Shown here one piece after another: positions 7,565 to 13,979 of a DNA stretch of 14,656 bases. Each line of letters starts with the position of its first letter. Position 1 is the stretch's first letter. This DNA comes from Hyphomicrobiales bacterium. GTDB lineage: Bacteria > Pseudomonadota > Alphaproteobacteria > Rhizobiales > Aestuariivirgaceae. The position numbers and the translations under genes are program-made. The notes below the pieces were generated by a model. That model was not told the origin of the DNA and did no database searches. It saw nothing but the letters and a program-made list of their open reading frames with translations. Location: the NCBI GenBank assembly GCA_003151375.1, contig PLXI01000282.1:1-14656 (forward strand), written 5' to 3'.

Positions 7565-7593
7565 CGCCTTCCCCTGTAAGCGCGGGGAAGGCG
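7565..7593 (-). terminator. Intergenic hairpin between dppA and dppB (attenuator or mRNA-stabilising)
   Basis: CGCCTTCCCC at 7565-7574 is perfectly complementary to GGGGAAGGCG at 7584-7593, giving a 10-bp stem with a 9-base loop. On the transcribed - strand there is no T-run after the stem, so it is not a standard intrinsic terminator. It sits 16 bases downstream of the dppA stop and 10 bases upstream of the dppB start. This fits a structure that protects the 3' end of dppA mRNA, or dampens dppB translation, so that the binding protein is in excess. It could also be a copy of a dispersed palindromic repeat; one window cannot show that. Confidence 0.6.
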
Positions 7594-7609
7594 AAGGTTT
7601 TCTAAATTA

Positions 7610-9208
7610 TTATTCGGTCACATCCACGTTTTCGAACTCATGTGAGCCCAGTGGCGAGACCTTATAACCCGTCACTTTCTTGCTCACTGGTTCGAACACA
7701 GTTGAATGTGCAATGTTGACCCATGGCACTTGTGCATCAACAATCTTTTGCGCATCCACATAAAGTTTGGTGCGCTCACCCTGATCCACCAATGTGACAG
7801 CTTTGTTCACATCATCTTGGAATTTTGCGTCACACCATTTTGGGATGTTATTGCCGTTAGGTTTTCCGTCCTTACCGCAGCCCAAAAGCACGGCAAGGAA
7901 ATTGTCTGGATCGCCATTGTCGCCAGTCCATCCCAAGAGTGCCATTTGATCTTCGCCCGCTTGCGCGCGCTTGCGATATTCACCCCATTCGTATGATACG
8001 AGTTTGGCGTGAATACCAACCTTTTCAAGATCAGCTTGCATCATTTCAGCCATACGCTTTGCATTCGGATTGTAAGGGCGTTGCACTGGCATCCACCACA
8101 GATCAGTTTGCAGGTCTTTCACACCAGCCTTTTCAAGAGCGGCCTTGGCAGCAACCGGATCATACGGAATGTCGACTGCATCTTTATCATAAGACCACAT
8201 CGTAGGTGGAATTGGGTTCTTGGCTTGCTGGCCAGCACCCTGATAAACTTCCTTCAAGATCGCTCCACGGTCAATCGCCATGGCAATGGCTTTGCGCACT
8301 TCCGGCTTATCAAATGGTGGTTTTTGCGCATTCATCGACAAATAGCCAATGTTGAGGCCAGCTTGTTGGATGAGGTTGATAGTATCATCCTTCATCATTG
8401 CCGGAATATCGGCAGGGTTCGGTGCTATCATCACTTGGCATTCGCCAGCTTTCAGTTTGGCATAACGCGCAGAAGCATCCGGTGTGATGGCATAGACCAG
8501 ATCGTCCACCTTAGGCTTGCCACCGAAATAATCTGGGTTTGCCTTATAGCGAATAACAGCGTCTTTTTGATAGTCCACAAATGAGAACGGGCCAGTGCCC
8601 ACTGGCAGTTGGTCAAACTGTTCTGGTGTTCCTTTCTTCATCAAAAAGTCGGCATATTCAGCCGATTGAATGGTGGCAAAATCCATCGCCAAATTGGCAA
8701 GGATTGGTGCGTTGGGTTGTTTCAGTTTCATTACCACCGTGTTGTCATCAGTTTTGGAAATGCTGTCGATCAAATCGGGCATTCCCATGTCGCTGAAATA
8801 GTCAAAGCTGCCACCCGACACTTTATGCCACGGATTTTTATCATCTGATTGGCGGGCAAAAGACCACAAAACGTCATCGGCATTAAAATCACGCGTTGGT
8901 GTAAAGCCGTTCACGCCAGAATGGAATTTCACACCTTTGCGCAGATGAAAAGTGAGGGTTAAACCATCTGCAGAAACATCGGTCTTCTCGGCAAGGCCGG
9001 GCTGGGTTTGGGTTGTGCCGGGGGTGAATTCGACTAGCTTATCATAAACGGGCCGCGCCGCATCAAAGCTGGTGCCAGTGGTGTTGATAGCTGGTGTAAA
9101 ATTTTCAGGCGAACCTTCGGAGCAATAGACCAAAGTTTTGGCTTGGGCCGCTCCAACTAAAACTGTTCCCAATAAAAATGCAGTAGAAATTAAGCGATAT
9201 GTTTTCAT
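7610..9208 (-). CDS. dppA: Periplasmic dipeptide-binding protein DppA
   Basis: A 532-residue SBP_bac_5 protein that binds dipeptides in the periplasm for the DppBCDF importer; relatives also bind heme or 5-aminolevulinate. A signal peptide covers residues 1-23 and ends AAQA before KTLVYC (signal peptidase I type, not a lipoprotein). The match to E. coli DppA is strong as recalled: KTLVYCSEGSPE, MPVQRPYNPNAKRMAEM, SYEWGEY and GWTGDNGDPDNF. D430 is in the position of the aspartate that holds the peptide amino group. C29, C257, C444 and C459 match the two disulfides of E. coli DppA. The ATG at 9208 is chosen over a TTG at 9238 because AGGGAG lies 9 bases upstream and the signal peptide begins there. 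First gene of the operon, followed by a hairpin before dppB. Confidence 0.95.
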   Translation of the reverse strand: MKTYRLISTAFLLGTVLVGAAQAKTLVYCSEGSPENFTPAINTTGTSFDAARPVYDKLVEFTPGTTQTQPGLAEKTDVSADGLTLTFHLRKGVKFHSGVNGFTPTRDFNADDVLWSFARQSDDKNPWHKVSGGSFDYFSDMGMPDLIDSISKTDDNTVVMKLKQPNAPILANLAMDFATIQSAEYADFLMKKGTPEQFDQLPVGTGPFSFVDYQKDAVIRYKANPDYFGGKPKVDDLVYAITPDASARYAKLKAGECQVMIAPNPADIPAMMKDDTINLIQQAGLNIGYLSMNAQKPPFDKPEVRKAIAMAIDRGAILKEVYQGAGQQAKNPIPPTMWSYDKDAVDIPYDPVAAKAALEKAGVKDLQTDLWWMPVQRPYNPNAKRMAEMMQADLEKVGIHAKLVSYEWGEYRKRAQAGEDQMALLGWTGDNGDPDNFLAVLLGCGKDGKPNGNNIPKWCDAKFQDDVNKAVTLVDQGERTKLYVDAQKIVDAQVPWVNIAHSTVFEPVSKKVTGYKVSPLGSHEFENVDVTE

Positions 9209-9217
9209 TTTGATGTA

Positions 9218-9223
9218 CTCCCT
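9218..9223 (-). promoter_or_regulatory. Ribosome binding site of dppA
   Basis: On the - strand AGGGAG lies 9 bases before the ATG at 9208. It decides that start over the in-frame TTG 30 bases upstream. Confidence 0.75.
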
Positions 9224-9252
9224 GCCTCGAGCCTTCAAGGCATCTGTAACTT

Positions 9253-9281
9253 AGCTAAGCACCAAAACAGTCGAGCGTCAA
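9253..9281 (-). promoter_or_regulatory. Candidate dppA promoter
   Basis: On the - strand TTGACG (9281-9276) is followed after 17 bases by TTAGCT (9258-9253). The -35 box matches the consensus well; the -10 box is poor, which is common in alphaproteobacteria. Transcription would start around 9246, giving a leader of about 40 bases. The -10 box lies within the perfect 10-base palindrome CTTAGCTAAG (9250-9259), a possible repressor site. This is weak evidence from spacing and sequence only. Confidence 0.3.
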
Positions 9282-9443
9282 AAGGCTCTCCACAATTTGT
9301 ATTTTGGCTGGGTCAGAAACCGCTGCAAAAAAAAATGCAACTTATTGCGCGATAATCTTCAATGGCAATGTGGTAACATCACGCTTTATTTCACTATTTT
9401 CTATTTGGCGCAAAAACCTTAAAGCGCTAAGCACGCAGGCCTA

Positions 9444-10451
9444 ATGATTAAAATTAACAAAGCAGTAATCGGCAAAACGTTTTCTATTGCGCCCATGATG
9501 GAATGGACGGATCGGCATTGCCGCGTTTTCCACCGCACCCTTACGCGCAGCGCTGTGCTCTACACAGAGATGGTGACGGCGCGGGCGATCAAGCATGGCG
9601 ACCGCAATAAACTGTTGGATTTTTCTCCACGAGAACAGCCTGTGGTGCTGCAACTGGGTGGCAGTGAGCCGAAGATTTTGGCCGAGGCCACAAAGATCGG
9701 CGAAGATTTTGGTTACAGCGCCATCAACCTTAATTGCGGCTGCCCGTCTGACCGCGTGCAAGGTGGCAATTTCGGTGCGTGTCTGATGGCAACGCCAGAG
9801 TTGGTGGCTGATTGCTTTGCAGCCATGCAAGCAGGGGTGAAAATTCCGGTCACCATTAAATGCCGTATCGGGATTGATGAGCAAGATGAAGAGCAATCGC
9901 TTTTTTCGTTTGTGAAGGCGTTAAGTGATGCTGGCTGCAAATCTTTTGCTGTTCACGCAAGAAAAGCCTGGCTCAAAGGTCTTAGCCCGAAAGAAAATCG
10001 CGAAATTCCGCCCCTGAATTATGAGTTGGTGAAGAAATTAAAATCAGCTTATCCGGCACTGCATATTGAACTCAATGGCGGGCTTGAATCGGTTGCGGCG
10101 GGTGTTGAGCATTTAGATGGTTTGGATGGCATCATGCTGGGGCGCGTGGCTTATCACAACTCATGGGAACTCGCCCAAGTTGATCCGCTGTTTCTAGGAA
10201 GGCCTACGCCAGTGGCCACAAGGCGCGATGCAGTTGAAGCCATGCTGCCTTATATCGCGCAGCATGTTGCAACCGGCGCACCATTGCATCACATCACGCG
10301 ACATATGTTAGGGCTCTATCACGCCCAAGCGGGCGGTAGATTTTGGCGGCAGGTGTTGACGGTTGAAGGCCAGAAACATGGCGCTGGCGTTGAAGTGCTC
10401 TATCAGGCTTTGGCGGCGGTTGAGGAACAAGCGAGGCTTGTTGCGGCTTGA
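9444..10451 (+). CDS. dusA: tRNA-dihydrouridine(20/20a) synthase DusA
   Basis: A 335-residue FMN-dependent enzyme that reduces uridines 20 and 20a in the tRNA D-loop to dihydrouridine, using NADPH. The N-terminus SIAPMMEWTDRHCRVFHR and the segment LYTEMVTARAI are typical of DusA. The catalytic cysteine is C100, in NLNCGCPSDRVQGGNFGACL. Later TIM-barrel motifs include VTIKCRIGID, FAVHARKAWLKGLSPKENR (specific to the DusA branch), ELNGG and GIMLGRVAYHN. The ATG at 9444 has CAGG about 4 bases upstream and gives the usual N-terminus. The gene is monocistronic, divergent from dppA, and ends before a strong terminator. The 5' end of dusA is a known integration site for a family of prophages and islands; here it is uninterrupted and no integrase is adjacent. 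Confidence 0.96.
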   Translation: MIKINKAVIGKTFSIAPMMEWTDRHCRVFHRTLTRSAVLYTEMVTARAIKHGDRNKLLDFSPREQPVVLQLGGSEPKILAEATKIGEDFGYSAINLNCGCPSDRVQGGNFGACLMATPELVADCFAAMQAGVKIPVTIKCRIGIDEQDEEQSLFSFVKALSDAGCKSFAVHARKAWLKGLSPKENREIPPLNYELVKKLKSAYPALHIELNGGLESVAAGVEHLDGLDGIMLGRVAYHNSWELAQVDPLFLGRPTPVATRRDAVEAMLPYIAQHVATGAPLHHITRHMLGLYHAQAGGRFWRQVLTVEGQKHGAGVEVLYQALAAVEEQARLVAA

Positions 10452-10500
10452 GGAGGGGATGAATTAAATCCACTATCGCTACAATGCCAAACGCCGCAAA

Positions 10501-10544
10501 TAAAATAAAACTCACCTTGAAATCAATTTCAAGGTGAGGTTTTT
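10501..10544. terminator. Bidirectional intrinsic terminator between dusA and the DUF2188-like gene
   Basis: CTCACCTTGAAAT (10511-10523) is complementary to ATTTCAAGGTGAG (10526-10538), a 12-13 bp stem with a tiny loop. TTTTT follows at 10540-10544 on the + strand. The A-rich TAAAATAAAA at 10501-10510 becomes a T-run on the - strand. It can therefore end transcripts of dusA (+) and of the convergent small gene (-). Confidence 0.92.
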
Positions 10545-10579
10545 AGGTTACGTTTAAATTCAGTAGGTGCGCTAATCTC

Positions 10580-10795
10580 TCAGGCCTTGCGCCATTTGCC
10601 TTTATGGCCACCAGCGGTGGTGCGTGCGCGCTCTACTAATGGCTTGCCACCTGGTTCCATTTTGCGCGCTGTGACAATGGCCGCAGCTTGGGTTGGCAAT
10701 ACATGGCTTGCATGTTCGGAGCCTTTGCGGCGAACCGCCCATTTGCCATTCTTTTCGCGTTCGACATATAGTTGATGTGCTTTAACTTTAGCCAT
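10580..10795 (-). CDS. Small basic DUF2188-like protein
   Basis: A 71-residue, lysine- and arginine-rich protein. Its layout fits DUF2188: a strand-like opening with H, Y and W residues (HQLYVEREKNGKWAVRRKGS), a helix containing the T-Q-x-x-A motif (LPTQAAAIVTARKM), and a final strand ending in GGHKGKWRKA. The family is widespread in bacteria and has no established function; no catalytic motif is seen. The ATG at 10795 is preferred because GGGGA lies about 6 bases upstream; the longer in-frame start at 10846 would add 17 unrelated residues. It stands alone on the - strand and shares the bidirectional terminator with dusA. It is the next gene downstream of the cobS/retropepsin/DUF1289 group on the same strand, 105 bases after the DUF1289 gene, so co-transcription is possible but unproven. 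Confidence 0.75.
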   Translation of the reverse strand: MAKVKAHQLYVEREKNGKWAVRRKGSEHASHVLPTQAAAIVTARKMEPGGKPLVERARTTAGGHKGKWRKA

Positions 10796-10900
10796 GTGAT
10801 TTCCCCACAGTTTTCTTGATATGTTTGAAATTGCAAACCACGCCACTCACTGAGTCGCCAGCGTGCGCGAACAACTTAAGTTAGTCAAGAATTCAGTGGC

Positions 10901-11140
10901 TTATCCACCCCGCGATAGGCGCCCTGCTCTACCGCCACGCCGCGTTTTGCCTTTGGTCAAATTGGCCATGCGCTCAGGCAATTGTGTCATCACTTCGGCG
11001 CGGGCAGCGTCACCCATATCAATCCATAGAGCAATCTCATTGCGGTTTCTTGCGCAGCCGATGCAGAGATCAGTTTGCGGATCAATCACACAGACTTTCA
11101 CACATGGGGTGACGATAGGTGGGGCTTCAATATCAACCAT
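10901..11140 (-). CDS. DUF1289 family four-cysteine protein
   Basis: A 79-residue protein of the DUF1289 (YdhL-like) family. The defining part is TPCVKVCVIDPQTDLCIGCA, with C13, C17, C26 and C29 spaced as expected for a small metal-binding (zinc or Fe-S) site, followed by RNRNEIALWIDM and a helix with LPERM. The C-terminus is an arginine- and glycine-rich tail (TRRGGRAGRLSRGG) suited to binding nucleic acid, which is inference. The family's function is not established. The ATG at 11140 gives the standard N-terminus, although no strong ribosome binding site precedes it. It lies 41 bases downstream of the retropepsin gene on the same strand, in a grouping with cobS that I recall from other Hyphomicrobiales. 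Confidence 0.85.
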   Translation of the reverse strand: MVDIEAPPIVTPCVKVCVIDPQTDLCIGCARNRNEIALWIDMGDAARAEVMTQLPERMANLTKGKTRRGGRAGRLSRGG

Positions 11141-11181
11141 TTCTGGGCGAGTTAAGGCAGGCGGCTTTGAAGGTCAACGTG

Positions 11182-11664
11182 CTAGTTCTTTAGCGTCAAC
11201 TTGCCGCCTTCGGACGTGAAGCTGGAAAGCCTGGACAAGAAGGTCATGCCCAATAGTGTACCGGTGAGAGCGCCTTCCGGCAGCACTAAAGCGTCTACAT
11301 CATCAACACGCACGCCGTCTATTTCCACCTTATCAAGCTTCACGCGCGCCGCCTTCACCGTGCCGTTGGCGGTGGCGACCGTCACGTTATAAGTCAGCAA
11401 TCCTGGATGCAGGCCTACTTGCTCCGCGTCGTGCGCGCTCAGGGCCACAGCTGAAGCACCCGTATCCACTAAAACTGTAATGGCCTGATTGTTGATAAAT
11501 GCCTTCACCACATAATGTCCGTTTTGGCCGCCTTTAATTTCAGTCATCGCCATCAGCTGAAATGGCGTTGTTGCGTTCACGGCCGGGCGCAATGTGGGCA
11601 GGCCGGCCGTGATGGTCAGGAAAAGCGCCAAAGCCAAACTTGAACGTAGGGATTTATTGAACAT
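11182..11664 (-). CDS. Retropepsin-like clan AA aspartic protease (TIGR02281-like)
   Basis: A 160-residue protein with one aspartic-protease domain. The active-site motif VLVDTGAS (64-71, catalytic D67) lies in the usual hydrophobic strand. The second half contains VDALVLPEGALTGTLLGMTFLSRL, the flap and psi-loop region typical of bacterial retropepsin-like proteins, where LLGM-FL is a family hallmark. A hydrophobic N-terminal segment (about 9-24) is a signal peptide or membrane anchor, placing the domain in the periplasm. With only one DTG motif it would have to act as a homodimer. The ATG at 11664 is chosen over an in-frame TTG at 11673; neither has a convincing ribosome binding site. It lies 68 bases after cobS and before the DUF1289 gene on the same strand. 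Natural substrates are unknown. Confidence 0.85.
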   Translation of the reverse strand: MFNKSLRSSLALALFLTITAGLPTLRPAVNATTPFQLMAMTEIKGGQNGHYVVKAFINNQAITVLVDTGASAVALSAHDAEQVGLHPGLLTYNVTVATANGTVKAARVKLDKVEIDGVRVDDVDALVLPEGALTGTLLGMTFLSRLSSFTSEGGKLTLKN

Positions 11665-11732
11665 GTTGCGCAAAGCATAAAGCCAGCGCAGATGAAGAAT
11701 GGTTGACGCTATGCAAAATCCGAAAGTCAGAG

Positions 11733-12542
11733 TTAATGAATGGTTGATAGATAGGTTGCCAGCATTGCCAGTTCACATAAAACTTGCGTCGCGCCGCATA
11801 TGTCTCCGGTCTGCCCACCAATCAGTTTAGTGGCCAGCATCCTCATTCCGGCGGTGACAAGAAGTGCAACACCAATGGCTTCAACGCCAGCCATTGGCGC
11901 AATATCCACCCCCGCCCATATGGCAATGGCCGCAGCCGAGACGATGGCAAACAGCGCAGTGTTGCGGCTGGGCCTTCCGGCATGGACGGAAAGTCCATCG
12001 CTTCGGGCAGACCTTGTGGCCCACAACAAATCCACCACCATGGCGCGAGAGAAAGCGCCACATGCTGCCAACACCAATATCGTTTGACCGTAAGCCATCC
12101 CCAGCAAGTCAATATAGGCCCCGGCGCGGCACATCAGAGCCAGCATCAATGCCGCCGCACCATAAGTGCCAATGCGGCTATCACGCATGATCTCCAACCG
12201 GCGTTCACGCGTCTTGCCACCGCCCAGCCCGTCGACGGTGTCAGCCAAGCCGTCTTCATGCAATGCGCCGGTGACCAGCAGGCTAAAGCCCACGGCAAAG
12301 CTGGCTGCCATTAATAGCGGCATGTGGAAAAAGCTGATGGCTTTCAGCGCCAAACCAATCAAAGCCCCAATCACAGCTCCAGCCAATCCAAATTGCCGCA
12401 TCGCCTGGGATAACGGCACTGGCGTGACGGTTTTGGCAAAGGGAATGGGCAGTCGCGTCAAAAAGCGCAGCGAAGCCAAAAACTCCGCCACCGGCTGAAA
12501 GGGTCTCTCGCTGCTCAGTGTAATTTCTGGTTGGCTGCTCAT
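11733..12542 (-). CDS. cobS: Adenosylcobinamide-GDP ribazoletransferase (cobalamin synthase) CobS
   Basis: A 269-residue polytopic inner-membrane enzyme that joins adenosylcobinamide-GDP to alpha-ribazole or its phosphate, giving adenosylcobalamin or its 5'-phosphate. Diagnostic motifs are SLRFLTRLPIP (24-34), the metal-binding HEDGLADTVDGLGGG (95-109), IMRDSRIGTYGA (118-129) and, near the C-terminus, IGGQTGDICGATQVLCE. The middle and C-terminal parts contain several hydrophobic helices. The N-terminus is about 20 residues longer than the core family start, but the ATG at 12542 is the only good start before the conserved region. It is divergent from cobT, which supplies its alpha-ribazole phosphate substrate. 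The product is called CobV in Pseudomonas denitrificans nomenclature. No frameshift or missing key residue was seen. Confidence 0.95.
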   Translation of the reverse strand: MSSQPEITLSSERPFQPVAEFLASLRFLTRLPIPFAKTVTPVPLSQAMRQFGLAGAVIGALIGLALKAISFFHMPLLMAASFAVGFSLLVTGALHEDGLADTVDGLGGGKTRERRLEIMRDSRIGTYGAAALMLALMCRAGAYIDLLGMAYGQTILVLAACGAFSRAMVVDLLWATRSARSDGLSVHAGRPSRNTALFAIVSAAAIAIWAGVDIAPMAGVEAIGVALLVTAGMRMLATKLIGGQTGDICGATQVLCELAMLATYLSTIH

Positions 12543-12630
12543 GATAGATTATTTTGCTGCTTTGGCATTTCTATGTGTTAAGCGCTTCACGCCTAGCTAA
12601 TCAAGAAACCTTATTGCGAACGAGATAAAC
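12543..12630. other. Divergent intergenic region cobS/cobT
   Basis: An 88-base gap between two divergent start codons; both promoters must lie here or within the genes. AAGCGCTT is a perfect 8-base palindrome near its middle. It is too short to hold a cobalamin riboswitch (about 200 bases), and no B12-box was recognised. No clear -35/-10 pair was identified. Confidence 0.5.
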
Positions 12631-13647
12631 ATGACGACTGGCTTACCCTTTGATGATATCCGCGCCCTCCTCAGCTCCATGCCTAAGACGGATGGCGATG
12701 CCATTGCTAAGGTGAAAGCACGCGACGGCATTCTCACCAAACCGCCCGGGGCGTTGGGAAAGTTAGAGCATATCGCGGAATTCATGGCGGGCTGGCAGCA
12801 TCATTACCCGCCGCGTGCTGACCGCACGGTGGTAGCGGTGTTTGCTGGCAACCACGGCGTGGTCAACCAAGGTGTCGCGGCATATCCGCAGGCCGTGACG
12901 GCGCAGATGGTGGCCAACTTCCAATCGGATGGCGCGGCGGTCAACCAAATCTGCAAGACGTTTGACCTTGGCCTCAAAGTTTTTGAACTGGCGCTGGAGC
13001 AACCCACCGGAGACATTACGCTTGAGCCAGCCTTAGGCGAAAAAGACTGTGCCGCCACTATGGCTTACGGCATGGAAGCAATTGCTGGCGGCTGTGACCT
13101 TTTGTGCATTGGTGAAATGGGCATTGGCAACACCACTATTGCCGCAGCCTTGGCTTGCGGGCTATTCGGCGGCAAGGGCGAAGATTGGGTGGGGCCAGGC
13201 ACGGGCGTTGATGGCGCTGGCCTCAAACGCAAAGCCGATGCTGTGAATAAAGCGATCCTGCTGAATAAGGGTCATTTGCATGATGCTCTGGAAGTGTTGC
13301 GCCGCTTGGGTGGGCGCGAGCTTGCCGCCATGGCGGGTGCAATCTTGGGTGCGCGCATGCAGAATGTACCGGTGATTGTGGATGGTTATGTGGCCACGGC
13401 AGCTGCAGCGGTTTTGTATAAGGCCGATAAATCAGCGCTGGATCATTGTCTCTTTGGTCATGTTTCGGCTGAGTCTGCTCATGCGCGGTTGCTTAAAGAA
13501 ATGGGCAAAGAGGCCCTACTCAATCTTGGCATGCGCTTGGGTGAAGCCTCAGGCGCAGCAATGGCCGCTGGCGTAGTCAAAGCCGCGCTTGCCTGCCACA
13601 ATGGTATGGCCACTTTTGAAAGCGCTGGCGTTTCTAATAAGGATTGA
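12631..13647 (+). CDS. cobT: Nicotinate-nucleotide--dimethylbenzimidazole phosphoribosyltransferase CobT
   Basis: A 338-residue cytosolic enzyme that transfers phosphoribose from nicotinate mononucleotide to 5,6-dimethylbenzimidazole, forming alpha-ribazole phosphate for the lower ligand of cobalamin. Motifs visible are TKPPGALGKLE (36-46), VVAVFAGNHGVV (base-binding region), GEMGIGNTTIAAAL, VGPGTGVD and, near the C-terminus, MRLGEASGAAMA, whose E305 matches the catalytic glutamate of Salmonella CobT. Length is normal. The ATG at 12631 is preceded by only a weak purine stretch (CGAGA). It diverges from cobS, so the two enzymes of the nucleotide-loop assembly are probably co-regulated. It is called CobU in P. 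denitrificans nomenclature. Base composition looks more GC-rich than the sugar-acid genes at the left. It ends 9 bases before the convergent small membrane protein gene. Confidence 0.96.
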   Translation: MTTGLPFDDIRALLSSMPKTDGDAIAKVKARDGILTKPPGALGKLEHIAEFMAGWQHHYPPRADRTVVAVFAGNHGVVNQGVAAYPQAVTAQMVANFQSDGAAVNQICKTFDLGLKVFELALEQPTGDITLEPALGEKDCAATMAYGMEAIAGGCDLLCIGEMGIGNTTIAAALACGLFGGKGEDWVGPGTGVDGAGLKRKADAVNKAILLNKGHLHDALEVLRRLGGRELAAMAGAILGARMQNVPVIVDGYVATAAAAVLYKADKSALDHCLFGHVSAESAHARLLKEMGKEALLNLGMRLGEASGAAMAAGVVKAALACHNGMATFESAGVSNKD

Positions 13648-13656
13648 GCCGTCAGC

Positions 13657-13845
13657 CTAGGGCGACGCGGACATGCGGCGATAGAAGACCGCCGGCCAAG
13701 CCAAGGCGTGCGGTAGTTCCTGAAAAACGCTTTCGGCAAGTTGCGAGGCTGGGGCGGATTTCCAGTTAGCGCTGAACGTTGGGGCAAGTTCAACGCCAAT
13801 GCCAACAAGGTAGACAATTATCACAATAGAGATAAGCATTCGCAT
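13657..13845 (-). CDS. Small single-pass membrane protein, unknown function
   Basis: A 62-residue protein not assigned to a named family. The N-terminus MRMLISIVIIVYLVGIGVEL is one hydrophobic helix (about residues 3-20), which could be a membrane anchor or an uncleaved signal. It is followed by a short polar segment and a tryptophan/proline-containing stretch (FQELPHALAWPAVFYRRM). Translation is well supported: AGAGGA lies 7 bases upstream of the ATG at 13845. The longer in-frame version starting at 13950 would add an unlikely leader. It is convergent with cobT, with 9 bases between the stops, and lies downstream of the histidine kinase gene on the same strand (134-base gap). I have a vague memory of similar short proteins in Hyphomicrobiales but cannot name one. 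Confidence 0.7.
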   Translation of the reverse strand: MRMLISIVIIVYLVGIGVELAPTFSANWKSAPASQLAESVFQELPHALAWPAVFYRRMSASP

Positions 13846-13852
13846 TGATTTG

Positions 13853-13858
13853 TCCTCT
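13853..13858 (-). promoter_or_regulatory. Ribosome binding site of the small membrane protein gene
   Basis: On the - strand AGAGGA lies 7 bases before the ATG at 13845. This nearly ideal site is the main evidence that the 62-residue frame is a real gene and fixes its start. Confidence 0.75.
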
Positions 13859-13979
13859 AATTTTGTACAATAACGCGGCGCATGATGAAAAGTTCCGCTT
13901 GCTGCCGCAACTAGGCATGCAAAAGCTAGTCTAGCAGATCGCCATAGCAAATGTCAGGGTGCGGCCAAGATCGCTTCAA

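Larger units (their letters stand above)
9209..9443. other. Divergent intergenic region dppA/dusA
   Basis: This 235-base gap separates the divergent dppA and dusA starts and must hold promoters for both. Visible elements are the candidate dppA promoter, the palindrome CTTAGCTAAG and an A9 tract flanked by TGCA on both sides (about 9323-9339). No confident -35/-10 pair for dusA was found. No small gene, RNA gene or riboswitch fold was recognised. Confidence 0.5.

Noticed and set aside
8009..8584. A 191-codon + strand frame
   Set aside because: It is antisense to dppA, which matches E. coli DppA strongly along its whole length.
11784..12314. Several + strand frames of 95-176 codons
   Set aside because: All are antisense to cobS and lack ribosome binding sites or recognisable domains.
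13925..13940. GCTAGTCTAGC near the end of the kinase gene as a terminator
   Set aside because: The two 5-base arms are separated by a single base, which cannot form a hairpin loop.
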